Shown here: one piece after another, positions 16,711-26,845 of the stretch
Numbering within the stretch: position 1 is the stretch's first letter
Layout: each line of letters opens with the position of its first letter
DNA from: Polyangiaceae bacterium
Lineage (GTDB): Bacteria; Myxococcota_A; Polyangia; Polyangiales; Polyangiaceae
Length of the DNA: 64,000 bases
Direction: 5' to 3'
NCBI GenBank assembly: GCA_025936045.1
Contig: JAICUB010000008.1
Coordinates: 62,001 to 126,000, forward strand
Position numbers and translations under genes: made by a program
The notes under the pieces: model-generated
What the model was told of the DNA's origin: nothing
The model's database searches: none
Seen by the model: only the letters and a program-made list of their open reading frames with translations

Positions 16711-18158
16711 AACGAGGTGCGGATCTTACGGCCGCCGGACACGCCCGAGCTCGGCCGCGCCGCTTCGCGCGCTGCAGGTGCGGGTCGAACGGGCGCGGAA
16801 CGCGGCGCCGCGCTCGGCACCGCCGTCACGGCTGCGGCCGCCCTCGCTGCCGCCTGCGCCTCGGCCCGCTTGACCTCGGCTTCCGCGGTCGCCCTGTCCG
16901 CCTCGGCCTTCTTGGCCTCCGCTTCCGCGGCCGCCTTTTCGGCTTCGAGCTTCGCGACGCGATCGTGTTCGGCTTGCTCGGCGATCGCTCGCGCGGACGC
17001 GTCTGCCGCGGAAGCTGCGGCCGCCGCCGGCTTCTTGTCGTCGAGCGCGCTCATCGCCGCGAAGCCGCCACCCGCGAGGAGCAGCAGCGCACCCGCGCCG
17101 AGCCCGGCGAAAAGCGGCGTATTGTTCTTCTTCTTCTTTTGCGGAAACGACAACGGCGGCGCGTCGAGCGTCGGCCCTGTTTGCGACCAAGCTCCGGGCG
17201 TCCCGGTGCCGAGCGTCGGAACGTGCGGTTGGCGCAGCGCCGAACCAGCGAGCGGTGTCGTTGCCGGCAGCTTGAGCGAGGTCGTGAGCATCGCCCCTTG
17301 CCCAGCGCCCCATTGCGCGAGCGCTTGCTGAAATTCACGCGCGTTCTGAAAACGGTGCGCCGGGTCGCGCGCCATGGCCTTCGTCACGATGGCCGCAAAC
17401 CCGGGGTCGATGCCGGGATCGACGAGCAGCAGCGGCTTCGGCTCCTCGAGCACGATTTTGAAGAGCAGCTCGTTGAAAGTGTCCGCGCTGAACGGGACCT
17501 GCCCGGTCAGTGCTTCGTAGAGGATCACCCCCGCGGCATAGAGGTCGACGCGATGATCCATCTCGCGCGAGCCCTTCGCCTGCTCGGGTGCCATGTAATA
17601 CGGCGTGCCCATCACCGCGCCCGTGCGCGTCATGCTGAAGCCGCTGTCGCCGCTCATCTGGTTGAACTTCGAAATGCCGAAGTCGAGCAGCTTGACGAAG
17701 TCGCTCTGACCGCCGCGGCTCCGCAGCAAAAACACGTTATCCGGCTTCAAATCGCGGTGGATGATGCCCGCGCCGTGGGCCGCGGCGAGGCCCTCCATCA
17801 GCTGATGCGCAATCGGATAGAGCTCGACCGGGGTCAGACGGGTCCGCGACTTGATGCGGGTGCCGAGACCATCGCCCTCCAAGAACTCCATCACGAGGTA
17901 GCGGTCGCCGTTCGGCAGCGCTCCGAGATCGAGCACTTCCACGATGTGGTCGGAACCGATGCGCCCCGCCGCCTGGGCTTCGCGCTCGAAGCGCGCCACT
18001 GCCTCGGCCTGTTCGGCGACGCCCGCGTGCAGCACCTTGATCGCGACGCGCCGGTGAATGCGCGTGTTCTCACCTTCGTAGACAGCGCCCATACCGCCCT
18101 CGCCGATGAGGCGAACGATGCGGTATTTGCCGTCCAGGATGTCGCCGGTACTCAGCAT
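16707..18158 (-). CDS. Ser/Thr protein kinase with membrane anchor and Lys/Ala/Glu-rich tail
   Basis: A 483-residue Hanks-type kinase. Residues about 10-275 carry the full set: G-loop IGEGGMGAVYEG, VAIKVL Lys, HRDLKPDNV catalytic loop, LLDFGIS, a TSxSxMT-like activation segment and GTPYYMAPEQ. A membrane segment (LFAGLGAGALLLLAGGGFAA, about 350-370) follows. The tail is an alanine/lysine/glutamate coiled-coil-like stretch (AEKAAAEAEAKKAEADRATA) ending basic, probably outside the membrane. ATG 18158 is chosen over a TTG one codon upstream. Its stop overlaps queE by 4 nt; a functional link to queuosine is not evident. Confidence 0.92.
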   Translation of the reverse strand: MLSTGDILDGKYRIVRLIGEGGMGAVYEGENTRIHRRVAIKVLHAGVAEQAEAVARFEREAQAAGRIGSDHIVEVLDLGALPNGDRYLVMEFLEGDGLGTRIKSRTRLTPVELYPIAHQLMEGLAAAHGAGIIHRDLKPDNVFLLRSRGGQSDFVKLLDFGISKFNQMSGDSGFSMTRTGAVMGTPYYMAPEQAKGSREMDHRVDLYAAGVILYEALTGQVPFSADTFNELLFKIVLEEPKPLLLVDPGIDPGFAAIVTKAMARDPAHRFQNAREFQQALAQWGAGQGAMLTTSLKLPATTPLAGSALRQPHVPTLGTGTPGAWSQTGPTLDAPPLSFPQKKKKNNTPLFAGLGAGALLLLAGGGFAAMSALDDKKPAAAAASAADASARAIAEQAEHDRVAKLEAEKAAAEAEAKKAEADRATAEAEVKRAEAQAAARAAAAVTAVPSAAPRSAPVRPAPAAREAARPSSGVSGGRKIRTSL

Positions 18159-18316
18159 CAAGCCATGACCCTTAAAAGCTAACCCGAGAGCAATAGCATG
18201 CAGCGGAGGGCCAGGACCCGCCAGGTTTCGGGCGAATCGGTGCCGCGACGCGGCGATTTAGGTGGCAGGGTGTCCTACGTTCCTCGCTGATGAAGGCGTG
18301 GTAGACGGGCGTCAAC

Positions 18317-19078
18317 ATGGCGAACGCGAAGCGAGGCGGCAGGCCGCTCGATACGATCCGACCTGTCGAGGTGGTTCCCGGTTTCCATAAGCTTTCCGAA
18401 GGCTCGGCGCTCTACCGTGCCGGCGGAACCGTCGTGCTTGCGACGGCGTCGATCGACGACTCCGTGCCTGATTTCATGGCGGGCCGAGGGCGCGGTTGGG
18501 TCACCGCCGAATATCAGATGCACCCTCGTTCGAACCCGAAACGACGCGAGGCGCGCGACGGTCGCGACCGGCCGCTCGGGGGTCGCGCTCGCGAGATTCA
18601 ACGGCTCATCGGTCGCGCGCTCCGCGCCGCGGTCGACCTCGATCGGCTCGGTGAGCGCAGCATCACGATCGACTGCGACGTGCTCGAAGCCGACGGCGGC
18701 ACGCGCACAGCGTCCGTCACGGCCGGGTTCGTCGCGCTCGCGCTCGCGCTCGACAAGCTTCAAAAGGCGGGCCGGCTTGCAAAACCGGTGTTGCGCGACA
18801 CCGTCGCCGCCGTGAGCGTCGGCCACGTCGACGACGAACTCGCGCTCGACCTCTGCTACGCCGAGGACAGCGCGGCGCGCGTGGATCTCAACGTCGTCGC
18901 GACGGGGCGCGCCGGCATCGTCGAGATCCAGGGCACGGCCGAGGGCGAAGCCGTACCGCGCGAGAGCATCGATCGCATGGTCGACCTGGCGCTCGTCGGG
19001 ATCGGCGAGCTTACGGCCGTTCAACGGCGGGTGATCGGGGCTGCGGGCGTCGAGCTCGAGCGGCTCATGCGGGATTGA
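18317..19078 (+). CDS. rph: Ribonuclease PH
   Basis: A 253-residue phosphorolytic 3'-5' exoribonuclease that trims tRNA 3' ends. Family segments are clear: RGGRPLDTIRPVEVVPGF, GSALYRAGGTVVLATASID, GRGRGWVTAEYQMHP, RSITIDCDVLEADGGTRTAS, AVSVGHVDDELALDLCYAED and VEIQGTAEGEAVPRE. Length is near that of other bacterial RNase PH. The 3' end overlaps the convergent glycosyltransferase gene by 14 nt. No obvious Shine-Dalgarno precedes the ATG. Confidence 0.95.
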   Translation: MANAKRGGRPLDTIRPVEVVPGFHKLSEGSALYRAGGTVVLATASIDDSVPDFMAGRGRGWVTAEYQMHPRSNPKRREARDGRDRPLGGRAREIQRLIGRALRAAVDLDRLGERSITIDCDVLEADGGTRTASVTAGFVALALALDKLQKAGRLAKPVLRDTVAAVSVGHVDDELALDLCYAEDSAARVDLNVVATGRAGIVEIQGTAEGEAVPRESIDRMVDLALVGIGELTAVQRRVIGAAGVELERLMRD

Positions 19079-20204
19079 CGCCTTTGCTCTCGAGGTAGAG
19101 CAGCGTGCCGGCGCCCAGCCGGAAGCGCTTGCCGCGCCAGGACACGCGGTGTTTGAGCGGCGCGACGCACCACATTGCGAGCACCAGCACCTCACGCAGC
19201 GGCGCGAGCAAGAGCGGCAAATACCAGCGCGTCCGGCCGCGGAGCACGAGCCACCCGCCGAGGTCGCGCAGCGTGAGCATCGACGCCGCCCACGCGATCG
19301 CCCACGGGCCGAGCAGCAGCCAGGCGAGCGGCAGGAGCACGAGCGGGCTCGCCACGGGCTCGAGCGCCGCCGCGAGCGGCAGCAGGCGAAAGCGCATCAT
19401 CGTCCAGCGCAGTTGGCGCGCCAGCATCGTGCGCAGCGTCATCGACCCCGTCACGTTCTCGAGCACCGTGGGCGCAACGATGATGCGCCCGCCCGCGTGC
19501 GCGAACGTCTTGCCCATCACGTAGTCCTCGGCGAGCACGTCGGACAGCTTGCGCAGGCCGCCCAAGCGCTCGAGCCTGCGCCGCGAGAAAAGCGCCGATT
19601 TTCCGACGAGCACGGCGTCGCCGAGCAGCGTCGGCAGCGCGATTCCGGCGGCGCAGAAGCCCGAAAGCTGCACGTTTTCGAGCGCCGCGCCGAGCGAAGC
19701 CTCACCCACTCCGGCAAACAGGTTCGTCACGAGGCCGGGCCGCTCGACAGCGTGAATCTGAGCGAGCTCGCGCACGTAGTGGGCTGGCGCACGCACGTTG
19801 CTGTCGCTCACGAGCGCTAGATCGTGCCGGGCGTGCGGCAACATGCCGAGTAGGTTGTCGATCTTCGGGTTTAGCGCTCCGCTCCCGGGGTGGACGATGA
19901 TCTGACAGGCGACGTTCGGGAACTTGCGCGCTAGCTCACGCACGACGGCGAGCGCCGGATCCCGCTCGTCGGTCACGCCGAAGATGAGCTCGAGGTTCGG
20001 ATGATCCTGGCGGAAGAAGCTCGCGAGGTTTTGCTGCAACCCGGGGTCGCTGCCGCAGAGCGGCTTCAGCACGCTGACGGGAGGCGGATCCACGCTCGAG
20101 GGTCGGCGCCGTCGTGTGAGCGCCACCACCGCCCCGAAGCCCGCGATGATCCATGCCGTCGTTACAGCCAACGGCAACCAGAGGAGCCAGAAGAGCTGAT
20201 GCAT
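19065..20204 (-). CDS. GT21-type glycosyltransferase (ceramide glucosyltransferase / HpnI-like)
   Basis: A 379-residue membrane glycosyltransferase. An N-terminal membrane segment (LFWLLWLPLAVTTAWIIAGF) precedes a GT-A domain with VSVLKPLCGSDPGLQQNL, FGVTDERDPA, VSDSNVRAP (D2), LAEDYVMGK (D3) and the (Q/R)xxRW motif RQLRW. That order defines GT21, which includes ceramide glucosyltransferases and the hopanoid enzyme HpnI. Three to four membrane segments follow. ATG 20204 is preferred over an upstream in-frame ATG (20279) because the hydrophobic segment starts directly and a sigma54-like site lies between. Some Polyangiales make sphingolipids, so a ceramide acceptor is plausible but unproven. 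Confidence 0.8.
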   Translation of the reverse strand: MHQLFWLLWLPLAVTTAWIIAGFGAVVALTRRRRPSSVDPPPVSVLKPLCGSDPGLQQNLASFFRQDHPNLELIFGVTDERDPALAVVRELARKFPNVACQIIVHPGSGALNPKIDNLLGMLPHARHDLALVSDSNVRAPAHYVRELAQIHAVERPGLVTNLFAGVGEASLGAALENVQLSGFCAAGIALPTLLGDAVLVGKSALFSRRRLERLGGLRKLSDVLAEDYVMGKTFAHAGGRIIVAPTVLENVTGSMTLRTMLARQLRWTMMRFRLLPLAAALEPVASPLVLLPLAWLLLGPWAIAWAASMLTLRDLGGWLVLRGRTRWYLPLLLAPLREVLVLAMWCVAPLKHRVSWRGKRFRLGAGTLLYLESKGVNPA

Positions 20205-20226
20205 GCGAGGTCTGACTTTCTGCCGT

Positions 20227-20243
20227 TGCCAAAGACGTGCCAA
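20227..20243 (-). promoter_or_regulatory. Candidate sigma54 (-24/-12) promoter for the GT21 gene
   Basis: Minus strand reads TTGGCACG-TCTT-TGGCA. The consensus is YTGGCACG-N4-TTGCW, so the -24 half is perfect and the -12 half has one mismatch with the invariant GC kept. The predicted start is about 12 nt before the ATG at 20204. Confidence 0.5.
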
Positions 20244-20299
20244 GTGAGGACCGGAGGCCTTGCCCAATTGGCTTAGCAAATTCGCATGGTTGTCGCGAT

Positions 20300-20321
20300 A
20301 ACGCGAAGCGTCATTCGCGTT
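20300..20321. other. 8-bp perfect hairpin between divergent genes
   Basis: AACGCGAA, a 6-nt loop, then TTCGCGTT. There is no T-run after it, so it is not an obvious terminator; it could be an operator for either divergent gene. Confidence 0.35.
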
Positions 20322-20367
20322 TCGCGTCTGCGCTTACGCACTAGTGGTTCAACCAGTTCACACTAGC

Positions 20368-20733
20368 ATGGGCCAGGCGGCCGGCAACAGAGGGTGGTAC
20401 GCGGCGGCCGTGACCGAAAGATCGCTGACCAGCCCCGAACACGGGGGACGCCTGCTCGCGCGGCTGCGGACGGACGCCCAGCCACGTGCGGGCGCGGCGT
20501 ACGCCGTGGTGCTCTCGACGGAGAGCTCCAGCTGGGAAACGCACGCGGTCGTTCAGGAGCTCGACGGTCGCGTCGAGTTGGGAGCCTGGAGTGGCGATGA
20601 AGCGCCTCCAGCCTGGCTCGTGCAGGCGGCGCACGCGCTCTTACGGGGGGCCTGGCAACGAAAGCGGGCCGGACACCCGTGGCCACGGCGGCTCGCGCGC
20701 TGGCGTCCGGCGCCGGGGGCGAGCGAGCCGTGA
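20368..20733 (+). CDS. Small hypothetical protein
   Basis: A 121-residue protein starting MGQAAGNRGWY. It has no signal peptide or membrane segment. It is rich in Arg, Trp and Ala, with LLARLRTDAQPRAGAAYAVV and HAVVQELDGRVELGAWSGDE as the most structured parts, and a basic C-terminus. Third-codon positions are G/C-rich as in the neighbours, which supports real coding. An in-frame GTG at 20344 is an alternative start. No family recognised. The next gene starts 71 nt downstream on the same strand. Confidence 0.5.
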   Translation: MGQAAGNRGWYAAAVTERSLTSPEHGGRLLARLRTDAQPRAGAAYAVVLSTESSSWETHAVVQELDGRVELGAWSGDEAPPAWLVQAAHALLRGAWQRKRAGHPWPRRLARWRPAPGASEP

Positions 20734-20789
20734 GCGGCGTGTTGCTCGAGCTCGGAGCCGCGCGCGGAGCGCCCGTCCGGGTCAGTGCG

Positions 20790-20795
20790 TAGAAT
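20790..20795 (+). promoter_or_regulatory. -10-like TAGAAT 9 nt before the ATG at 20805
   Basis: TAGAAT matches TATAAT at 5 of 6 positions and ends 9 nt before the start. The implied leader is two or three bases. Confidence 0.45.
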
Positions 20796-20804
20796 ACCGG
20801 CTGC

Positions 20805-23465
20805 ATGCGTCGTCGGGTCGCACTCGCCCTCGTGACGGCCGTCGTCTCGGCGGGGTGCGGCGCGCCGCGGACGGCGAGCGCGCCCGCGAGCGTACCCGCC
20901 TCTGCCCCCGCGGTGCGCCAAGCGAACCCGGTTCCACCGTTGCCTCCGCTCGATCGCGCAGCGGAGCTCGCGCGGCACGGTCGCTATGCAGAGGCGCTCG
21001 AGCTCTTGCGCTCCATTCCGAGAACGGCGGCGCCGGAACGCGTGCGAGCCGCGTGCCTCGAGGCGGACATCGCGCGGCGCTCGGGCGAGCTGCGCCGCGC
21101 GGAGCAGACGTTGCGTGCCGTCGTGGACGAGCCCGAGGCGCGGGAAGCGCGTTTGATGCTCGGCGAGGTGCTGCTCGAGCTCGGGCGGCGTGCCGAGGCC
21201 CGCGCGCCGCTCCTCACGCTCATCACCGCTTATAACGACGGGAAAATCGGCCCTTCCGACGGCCACGGGCTCGCGCTCGTGGGGCGCGCCGCCTACCTCT
21301 TGCGCTCGCCGCGCGACGCCAACGACGCGTTCGGCGAGGCGGAAGCCGCGGGCGAGCACTCGACGTCGCTCTTTTTATGGCGCGCCGAGCTCTTTCTCGA
21401 AAAGCACGATCCCGGACACGCCGAGGAAGTGCTCAACGACGCGCTCGAACGCACACCGGACGATCCGGACGCCCTCGTCTGGATGGCGGAGGTACGGCTC
21501 GCGCAGGCCCTCGACTTCGTCGAGGCCGAGCGGCTCGCCAATCTCGCGTTGTCGATCAACCCGAAGCTTGCCCGCGCTTACTTCGTGCTCGGTGGGGTAG
21601 CGCTCCGCGACGTGGAGCTCGACCTCGCGCGCCGCCGGATCGCGACCGGGCTCGCCGCGCGCCCGAACGACCTCGATCTCTTGAGTTTGCGCGCCGCGGT
21701 CAACTTCGTGGCCGGGGATCGCGCCGCCTTCGACGCGGACAAACAGGCCGTGCTCGGCCTCAATCCCGAGCGCTCGCGCTTTTACGCCATCGTCGGCGAG
21801 TTTGCCGATTGGGAGCACCGCTACGACGACATCGTCGAGCTCATGCGCGAAGCCACGCGCCTCGATCCCGACGATCCGGTCGCGCACACCGGGCTCGGTA
21901 TGAACCTGATTCGGGCCGGCCACGACGCCGAGGGGGTGAGCGAGCTCAGCCGCGCGTTCGCGCTCGATCCGTTCGATCCGCGCACGTTCAACACGCTCGA
22001 GCTGTTCGAAAAGACGATCCCGAACGATTACGTGACCGTGCCGGGCGCGCGCTTCCGCATCCGCTACGAAAAGCACGACCGGGCGCTGCTCGAGCGCTAC
22101 GTGCCGAAGCTCCTCGATCAGGCGTGGGGCACGTTCATCGAGCACTATGGCTTCACCCCCAAAATCCCGATCGGCGTCGAGCTTTACGCGTCGCGCACGC
22201 ATTTCGCGATCCGGACGAGCGGGCTGCCGGAAACCGCGATTCAGGGCGTGTGTTTCGGCCACACGCTCGCCACCATGAGCCCGCAGCAAGAGAGCTTCAA
22301 CCTCGGCATGACGCTCTGGCACGAGCTCTCGCACGTGTTCCACATCCAGCTCTCACGGAGCCGCGTGCCTCGCTGGTTCACCGAGGGCCTTGCCGAGTAC
22401 GAGACGATGCTCGCGCGGCCGGAGTGGAAGCGCGAGCAGGACCCCGAGCTCTTCGAGCTCCGGCGCGCGGGGCGGTTGCCGCCCGTCGAGGGTTTGAATC
22501 GCGCGTTCACGCGCGCCGAGCAGTTGAGCGACGTCGCGACCGCGTACTACGCGTCGAGCAGGCTCGTGGCGATGCTCGGTGAAACGTACGGGATGAAGTC
22601 ACTCGCCGCGATGCTCGAGCTCTGGGCGCAGGGCAGATCGACGGCCGAGGTGCTGCAAGGCGCGCTGCACGGGACGCCGGCGGAGATTGACCGCCGCTTC
22701 GGCGTGAACCTCGACGCGGCGCTCGCTCGTTACAAGGGTAAATTCGTCGCCAATGCGCGCGCCGGCACGGTCGACGCGGCGTCCATGCTCGCTGCCGAAG
22801 AGCCGAAGAGCGCGGCGCACGAGACGGCACTCGCGCTCGCGTTGCTCCGCGCCGGCAAGGTGGACGCCGCCAAGGCGGCGCTCGCGCGTGCGCGCTCGCT
22901 CGACGCGACCGATCCGGACACGCGCTTTCTCAGCGCGCGCATCGCGCTCTCGGAGGGACGACCGGCTGACGCCGTGAAGGAGCTCCGCGCGATGCTCGGC
23001 GAGGGTCACGACGGCTTCGACGTCGAGATGCAGCTCGCCGAAGCGGCCGACGCGACGCACGACGAGGCGACGCGACTCTCCGCGCTCATGACCGCCAAGG
23101 AGCTCGATCCCACGCAGACGGCGCCGCTCTACGCCCTTTTGCGCGTGGCCGACGCGCGGGGCGACGCGGACGGCGCGCTCGCGCTCTTGAAGAGCATCGC
23201 CGCCCTCTCGGAGCACGACGCGTCGATCTATCGTGAGCTCTTGCAGCGTCTCGTGCGGCGCGGTGCGTTCGGTGAGGCCGCGGCCGTCGGGGACGCCGCG
23301 ATCTGGGTCGATCTGATGAACTTCGAGACGCACTTTGCGTTTGCCGAAGCGCTCGCGCGGACCGGTGACAAGAAGCGCGCGCGCTTCGAGCTCGAGAGCG
23401 CCCTCTTGTGCTCGGCCGAGCCGGGCCGACTCGCCGAGGCGAAGAAGAAGCTCGCGACGCTTTAG
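20805..23465 (+). CDS. TPR-rich lipoprotein with gluzincin metallopeptidase domain
   Basis: An 886-residue protein with a lipoprotein signal (ALVTAVVSAGC). Residues about 45-400 are successive TPR units (YAEALELLRSIPR, AEEVLNDALERTPDDPDALV, ERLANLALSINPKLARAYFV). A zinc-peptidase domain follows with LWHELSHVFHIQ (HExxH at about residue 504) and the downstream Glu in WFTEGLAEYE, like peptidase MA/M1-type gluzincins. A second TPR block runs to the C-terminus. Both catalytic motifs look intact, so proteolysis in the periplasm or on the outer membrane is likely. The substrate is unknown. Confidence 0.8.
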   Translation: MRRRVALALVTAVVSAGCGAPRTASAPASVPASAPAVRQANPVPPLPPLDRAAELARHGRYAEALELLRSIPRTAAPERVRAACLEADIARRSGELRRAEQTLRAVVDEPEAREARLMLGEVLLELGRRAEARAPLLTLITAYNDGKIGPSDGHGLALVGRAAYLLRSPRDANDAFGEAEAAGEHSTSLFLWRAELFLEKHDPGHAEEVLNDALERTPDDPDALVWMAEVRLAQALDFVEAERLANLALSINPKLARAYFVLGGVALRDVELDLARRRIATGLAARPNDLDLLSLRAAVNFVAGDRAAFDADKQAVLGLNPERSRFYAIVGEFADWEHRYDDIVELMREATRLDPDDPVAHTGLGMNLIRAGHDAEGVSELSRAFALDPFDPRTFNTLELFEKTIPNDYVTVPGARFRIRYEKHDRALLERYVPKLLDQAWGTFIEHYGFTPKIPIGVELYASRTHFAIRTSGLPETAIQGVCFGHTLATMSPQQESFNLGMTLWHELSHVFHIQLSRSRVPRWFTEGLAEYETMLARPEWKREQDPELFELRRAGRLPPVEGLNRAFTRAEQLSDVATAYYASSRLVAMLGETYGMKSLAAMLELWAQGRSTAEVLQGALHGTPAEIDRRFGVNLDAALARYKGKFVANARAGTVDAASMLAAEEPKSAAHETALALALLRAGKVDAAKAALARARSLDATDPDTRFLSARIALSEGRPADAVKELRAMLGEGHDGFDVEMQLAEAADATHDEATRLSALMTAKELDPTQTAPLYALLRVADARGDADGALALLKSIAALSEHDASIYRELLQRLVRRGAFGEAAAVGDAAIWVDLMNFETHFAFAEALARTGDKKRARFELESALLCSAEPGRLAEAKKKLATL

Positions 23466-23569
23466 CGCGGCCGCTCGGCGCGGGCGCGAAACCCGCTGGC
23501 AGCACACGCCGCGCCGCGCCGTGAGGCAAACCATTCTTGGTTGCGGCGCAGGCGGACGGCGGCCTCGAA

Positions 23570-24949
<1,380 letters not shown>

Positions 24950-24955
24950 GCGTCG

Positions 24956-24961
24956 AGGCTA
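24956..24961 (-). promoter_or_regulatory. -10-like TAGCCT 6 nt before the ATG at 24949
   Basis: TAGCCT, then CGACGC, then the ATG. Transcription would start at the start codon; no Shine-Dalgarno is possible in such a leader. Confidence 0.4.
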
Positions 24962-25075
24962 GCCAATCCCCGTGGTCCGGGCCATGCCCGTGGCGCGCGC
25001 TGTCCTCCCGACCGGCGCGAAACAGGACGGCGAGCGTGCGAGACGATGGTACGCTCGAGGGCGGGGAGCCCCACA

Positions 25076-26845
25076 ATGAGTCAGCCCGCGCCGACCGCCA
25101 GCGGCACGCTCGCCGCGACCCCCCTCGGACACCTGCTCATCCACGCGCTCGACCGTCGGTTGACCGGTAGCATGGTGTTCGAAGAGCCGGATCACCGGAA
25201 GCACGCGGTGTATTTCTCTGCGGGCGCGCCGGCGGCGGCTCGCACGGGCGTCACCGTCGCTCCTCTCGGGTCGATCGCCCTCGAGCACGGTATCCTCGCG
25301 GCCGAGCGCGTCGAGGCGGCGGTCGAAGCCGCGACTCAGGGCGGCAAGCGCCTGGGCGAGGTCCTGCGAGACTGGGGGCTGCTCGACGAGCCGGCGCTCG
25401 ATGCGCTGCTGCGCGAGCAGGTGGTGCGCCGCATCCAGCACATTCGCGCGCTCCCGCCCGACACGGCGTACGGCTACTACGAAGACACGAACTTTCTCGA
25501 GCGCGCGGGCGGTCCGAGCGAGCCGTGCTCCGCCGTCCCGCTGATTTGGCACGTGATGCGGCTCACGCCCGACCACGGTCGTGCCGCGGATACGCTCGCG
25601 CGCCTCAAGGACGTTCCGCTGCGCTTTCACGTCGACGCGCCGCTCGCTCGCTTCGAGCTCGAGCCGGGGGAGCGCGCGGTCCTCGACGTCGTGCGCGCGA
25701 AGCCGCAGCCGCTCGCTGAGCTCGCCGGGCGGGATCTCGTGGAGCCGGCGCGGCTCGAGCGGCTCGTCTACACGCTGCTTTTGCTGCGCCAGTTCGACCT
25801 CGGCACGGGTTCGTTGCCGGTGGGCGCGGAGCGCCGCAACGTCTCGCCGTTCACGACGCCGCAAGTCCATCCGTCGAGCGGGAGCGCTCCCCCGCGCGCC
25901 GAACGCAGCGCTTCACCGCCGCCGGGTCCTTCACCACGGCCCGCGGCGCCCCTACCGGTCGCAGCGGCAGCGCCGCTCGCCCCGCGCGCGCGGGCCGCTT
26001 CCGTGCCCGAAATGGACCTCCCGCCGGCGGCGCCGAGCAGCCCGCCCCCTGACGATCCGCTGCGTCGGGAAGCCGCCGAGCGGGTGAGCGCGACCAAGCA
26101 CTCGTATTACGAAGTGCTCGGCGTGCCGGCGGACGCACCCGTCAGCGCGATCGCGGCCGCCTATTTTCAGCTCGCGAAGCGCTGGCACCCCGACCGCCTC
26201 GACGCCCAGCATGCCGACCTGCGCGACACGGCGATGCGGATTTTCGCGCGCATCGGGGAGGCGCATCAGGTGCTCGTCGATGCGGACCAACGCAAGCAAT
26301 ACGACGCGCTGCTCGCGAACGGCGAAGGTGCCGCCGAGGAACAGGAGCAGGTCCATCGCCTCGTGCGCGCGGCCACGAATTTCCAGAAGGCGCAGGTGCT
26401 GCTCAAGCGCAATAACCTCGGAGGTGCCGAAGAAGCCGCGCGTCTCGCGCTCGCGGACGCGCCGGACGAAGCCGACCACATCGCGCTCGTGGCCTGGCTC
26501 GAGTCCATGAAGGCGGGAGCGGATCTCGACGCGCTGCTTCGCGCGCTGAATCGCGCGGCAAAGATGGAAGAGTCGAACCTCCGGGTCCGCTGGTATCGCG
26601 GTCAGGTGCTCAAGCGCCTCGGCCGCGAGCGTCAAGCGATCGAGGATTTTCGCATGATCGTCGAGCGCGACCCGCGCCACGTCGACGCGCAGCGCGAGCT
26701 CCGGCTGTTCGATATGCAGCGCGGTAAGAAGTCGTCGAGCGACCCGCCGAACGAGCGGCGCGAAACCCCAGCGGCCACGCGCCCCCCGGCGAAATCGGCC
26801 GCGTCCGACAAGCCTGGACTTTTCGGCAAGCTATTCAAGAAGTAG
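25076..26845 (+). CDS. PATAN (DUF4388)-like, DnaJ-domain and TPR-like fusion protein
   Basis: A 589-residue protein. The N-terminus resembles PATAN/DUF4388 ([75 protein letters not shown]). A Pro/Ala linker leads to a J domain (about residues 345-415): [28 protein letters not shown] with the HPD motif intact, and [18 protein letters not shown]. The C-terminus is TPR-like ([20 protein letters not shown]) with a basic end (FGKLFKK). ATG 25076 is chosen because GCGGGGAG lies a few bases upstream. It likely recruits DnaK; the PATAN part may be a docking module. The 3' end overlaps the convergent lipoprotein gene by 15 nt. Confidence 0.82.
   Translation: MSQPAPTASGTLAATPLGHLLIHALDRRLTGSMVFEEPDHRKHAVYFSAGAPAAARTGVTVAPLGSIALEHGILAAERVEAAVEAATQGGKRLGEVLRDWGLLDEPALDALLREQVVRRIQHIRALPPDTAYGYYEDTNFLERAGGPSEPCSAVPLIWHVMRLTPDHGRAADTLARLKDVPLRFHVDAPLARFELEPGERAVLDVVRAKPQPLAELAGRDLVEPARLERLVYTLLLLRQFDLGTGSLPVGAERRNVSPFTTPQVHPSSGSAPPRAERSASPPPGPSPRPAAPLPVAAAAPLAPRARAASVPEMDLPPAAPSSPPPDDPLRREAAERVSATKHSYYEVLGVPADAPVSAIAAAYFQLAKRWHPDRLDAQHADLRDTAMRIFARIGEAHQVLVDADQRKQYDALLANGEGAAEEQEQVHRLVRAATNFQKAQVLLKRNNLGGAEEAARLALADAPDEADHIALVAWLESMKAGADLDALLRALNRAAKMEESNLRVRWYRGQVLKRLGRERQAIEDFRMIVERDPRHVDAQRELRLFDMQRGKKSSSDPPNERRETPAATRPPAKSAASDKPGLFGKLFKK

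Noticed and set aside
20730..20792. 20-codon frame overlapping the stop of the 121-residue gene
   Set aside because: Too short, no independent evidence; the stretch contains the -10-like TAGAAT of the next gene.
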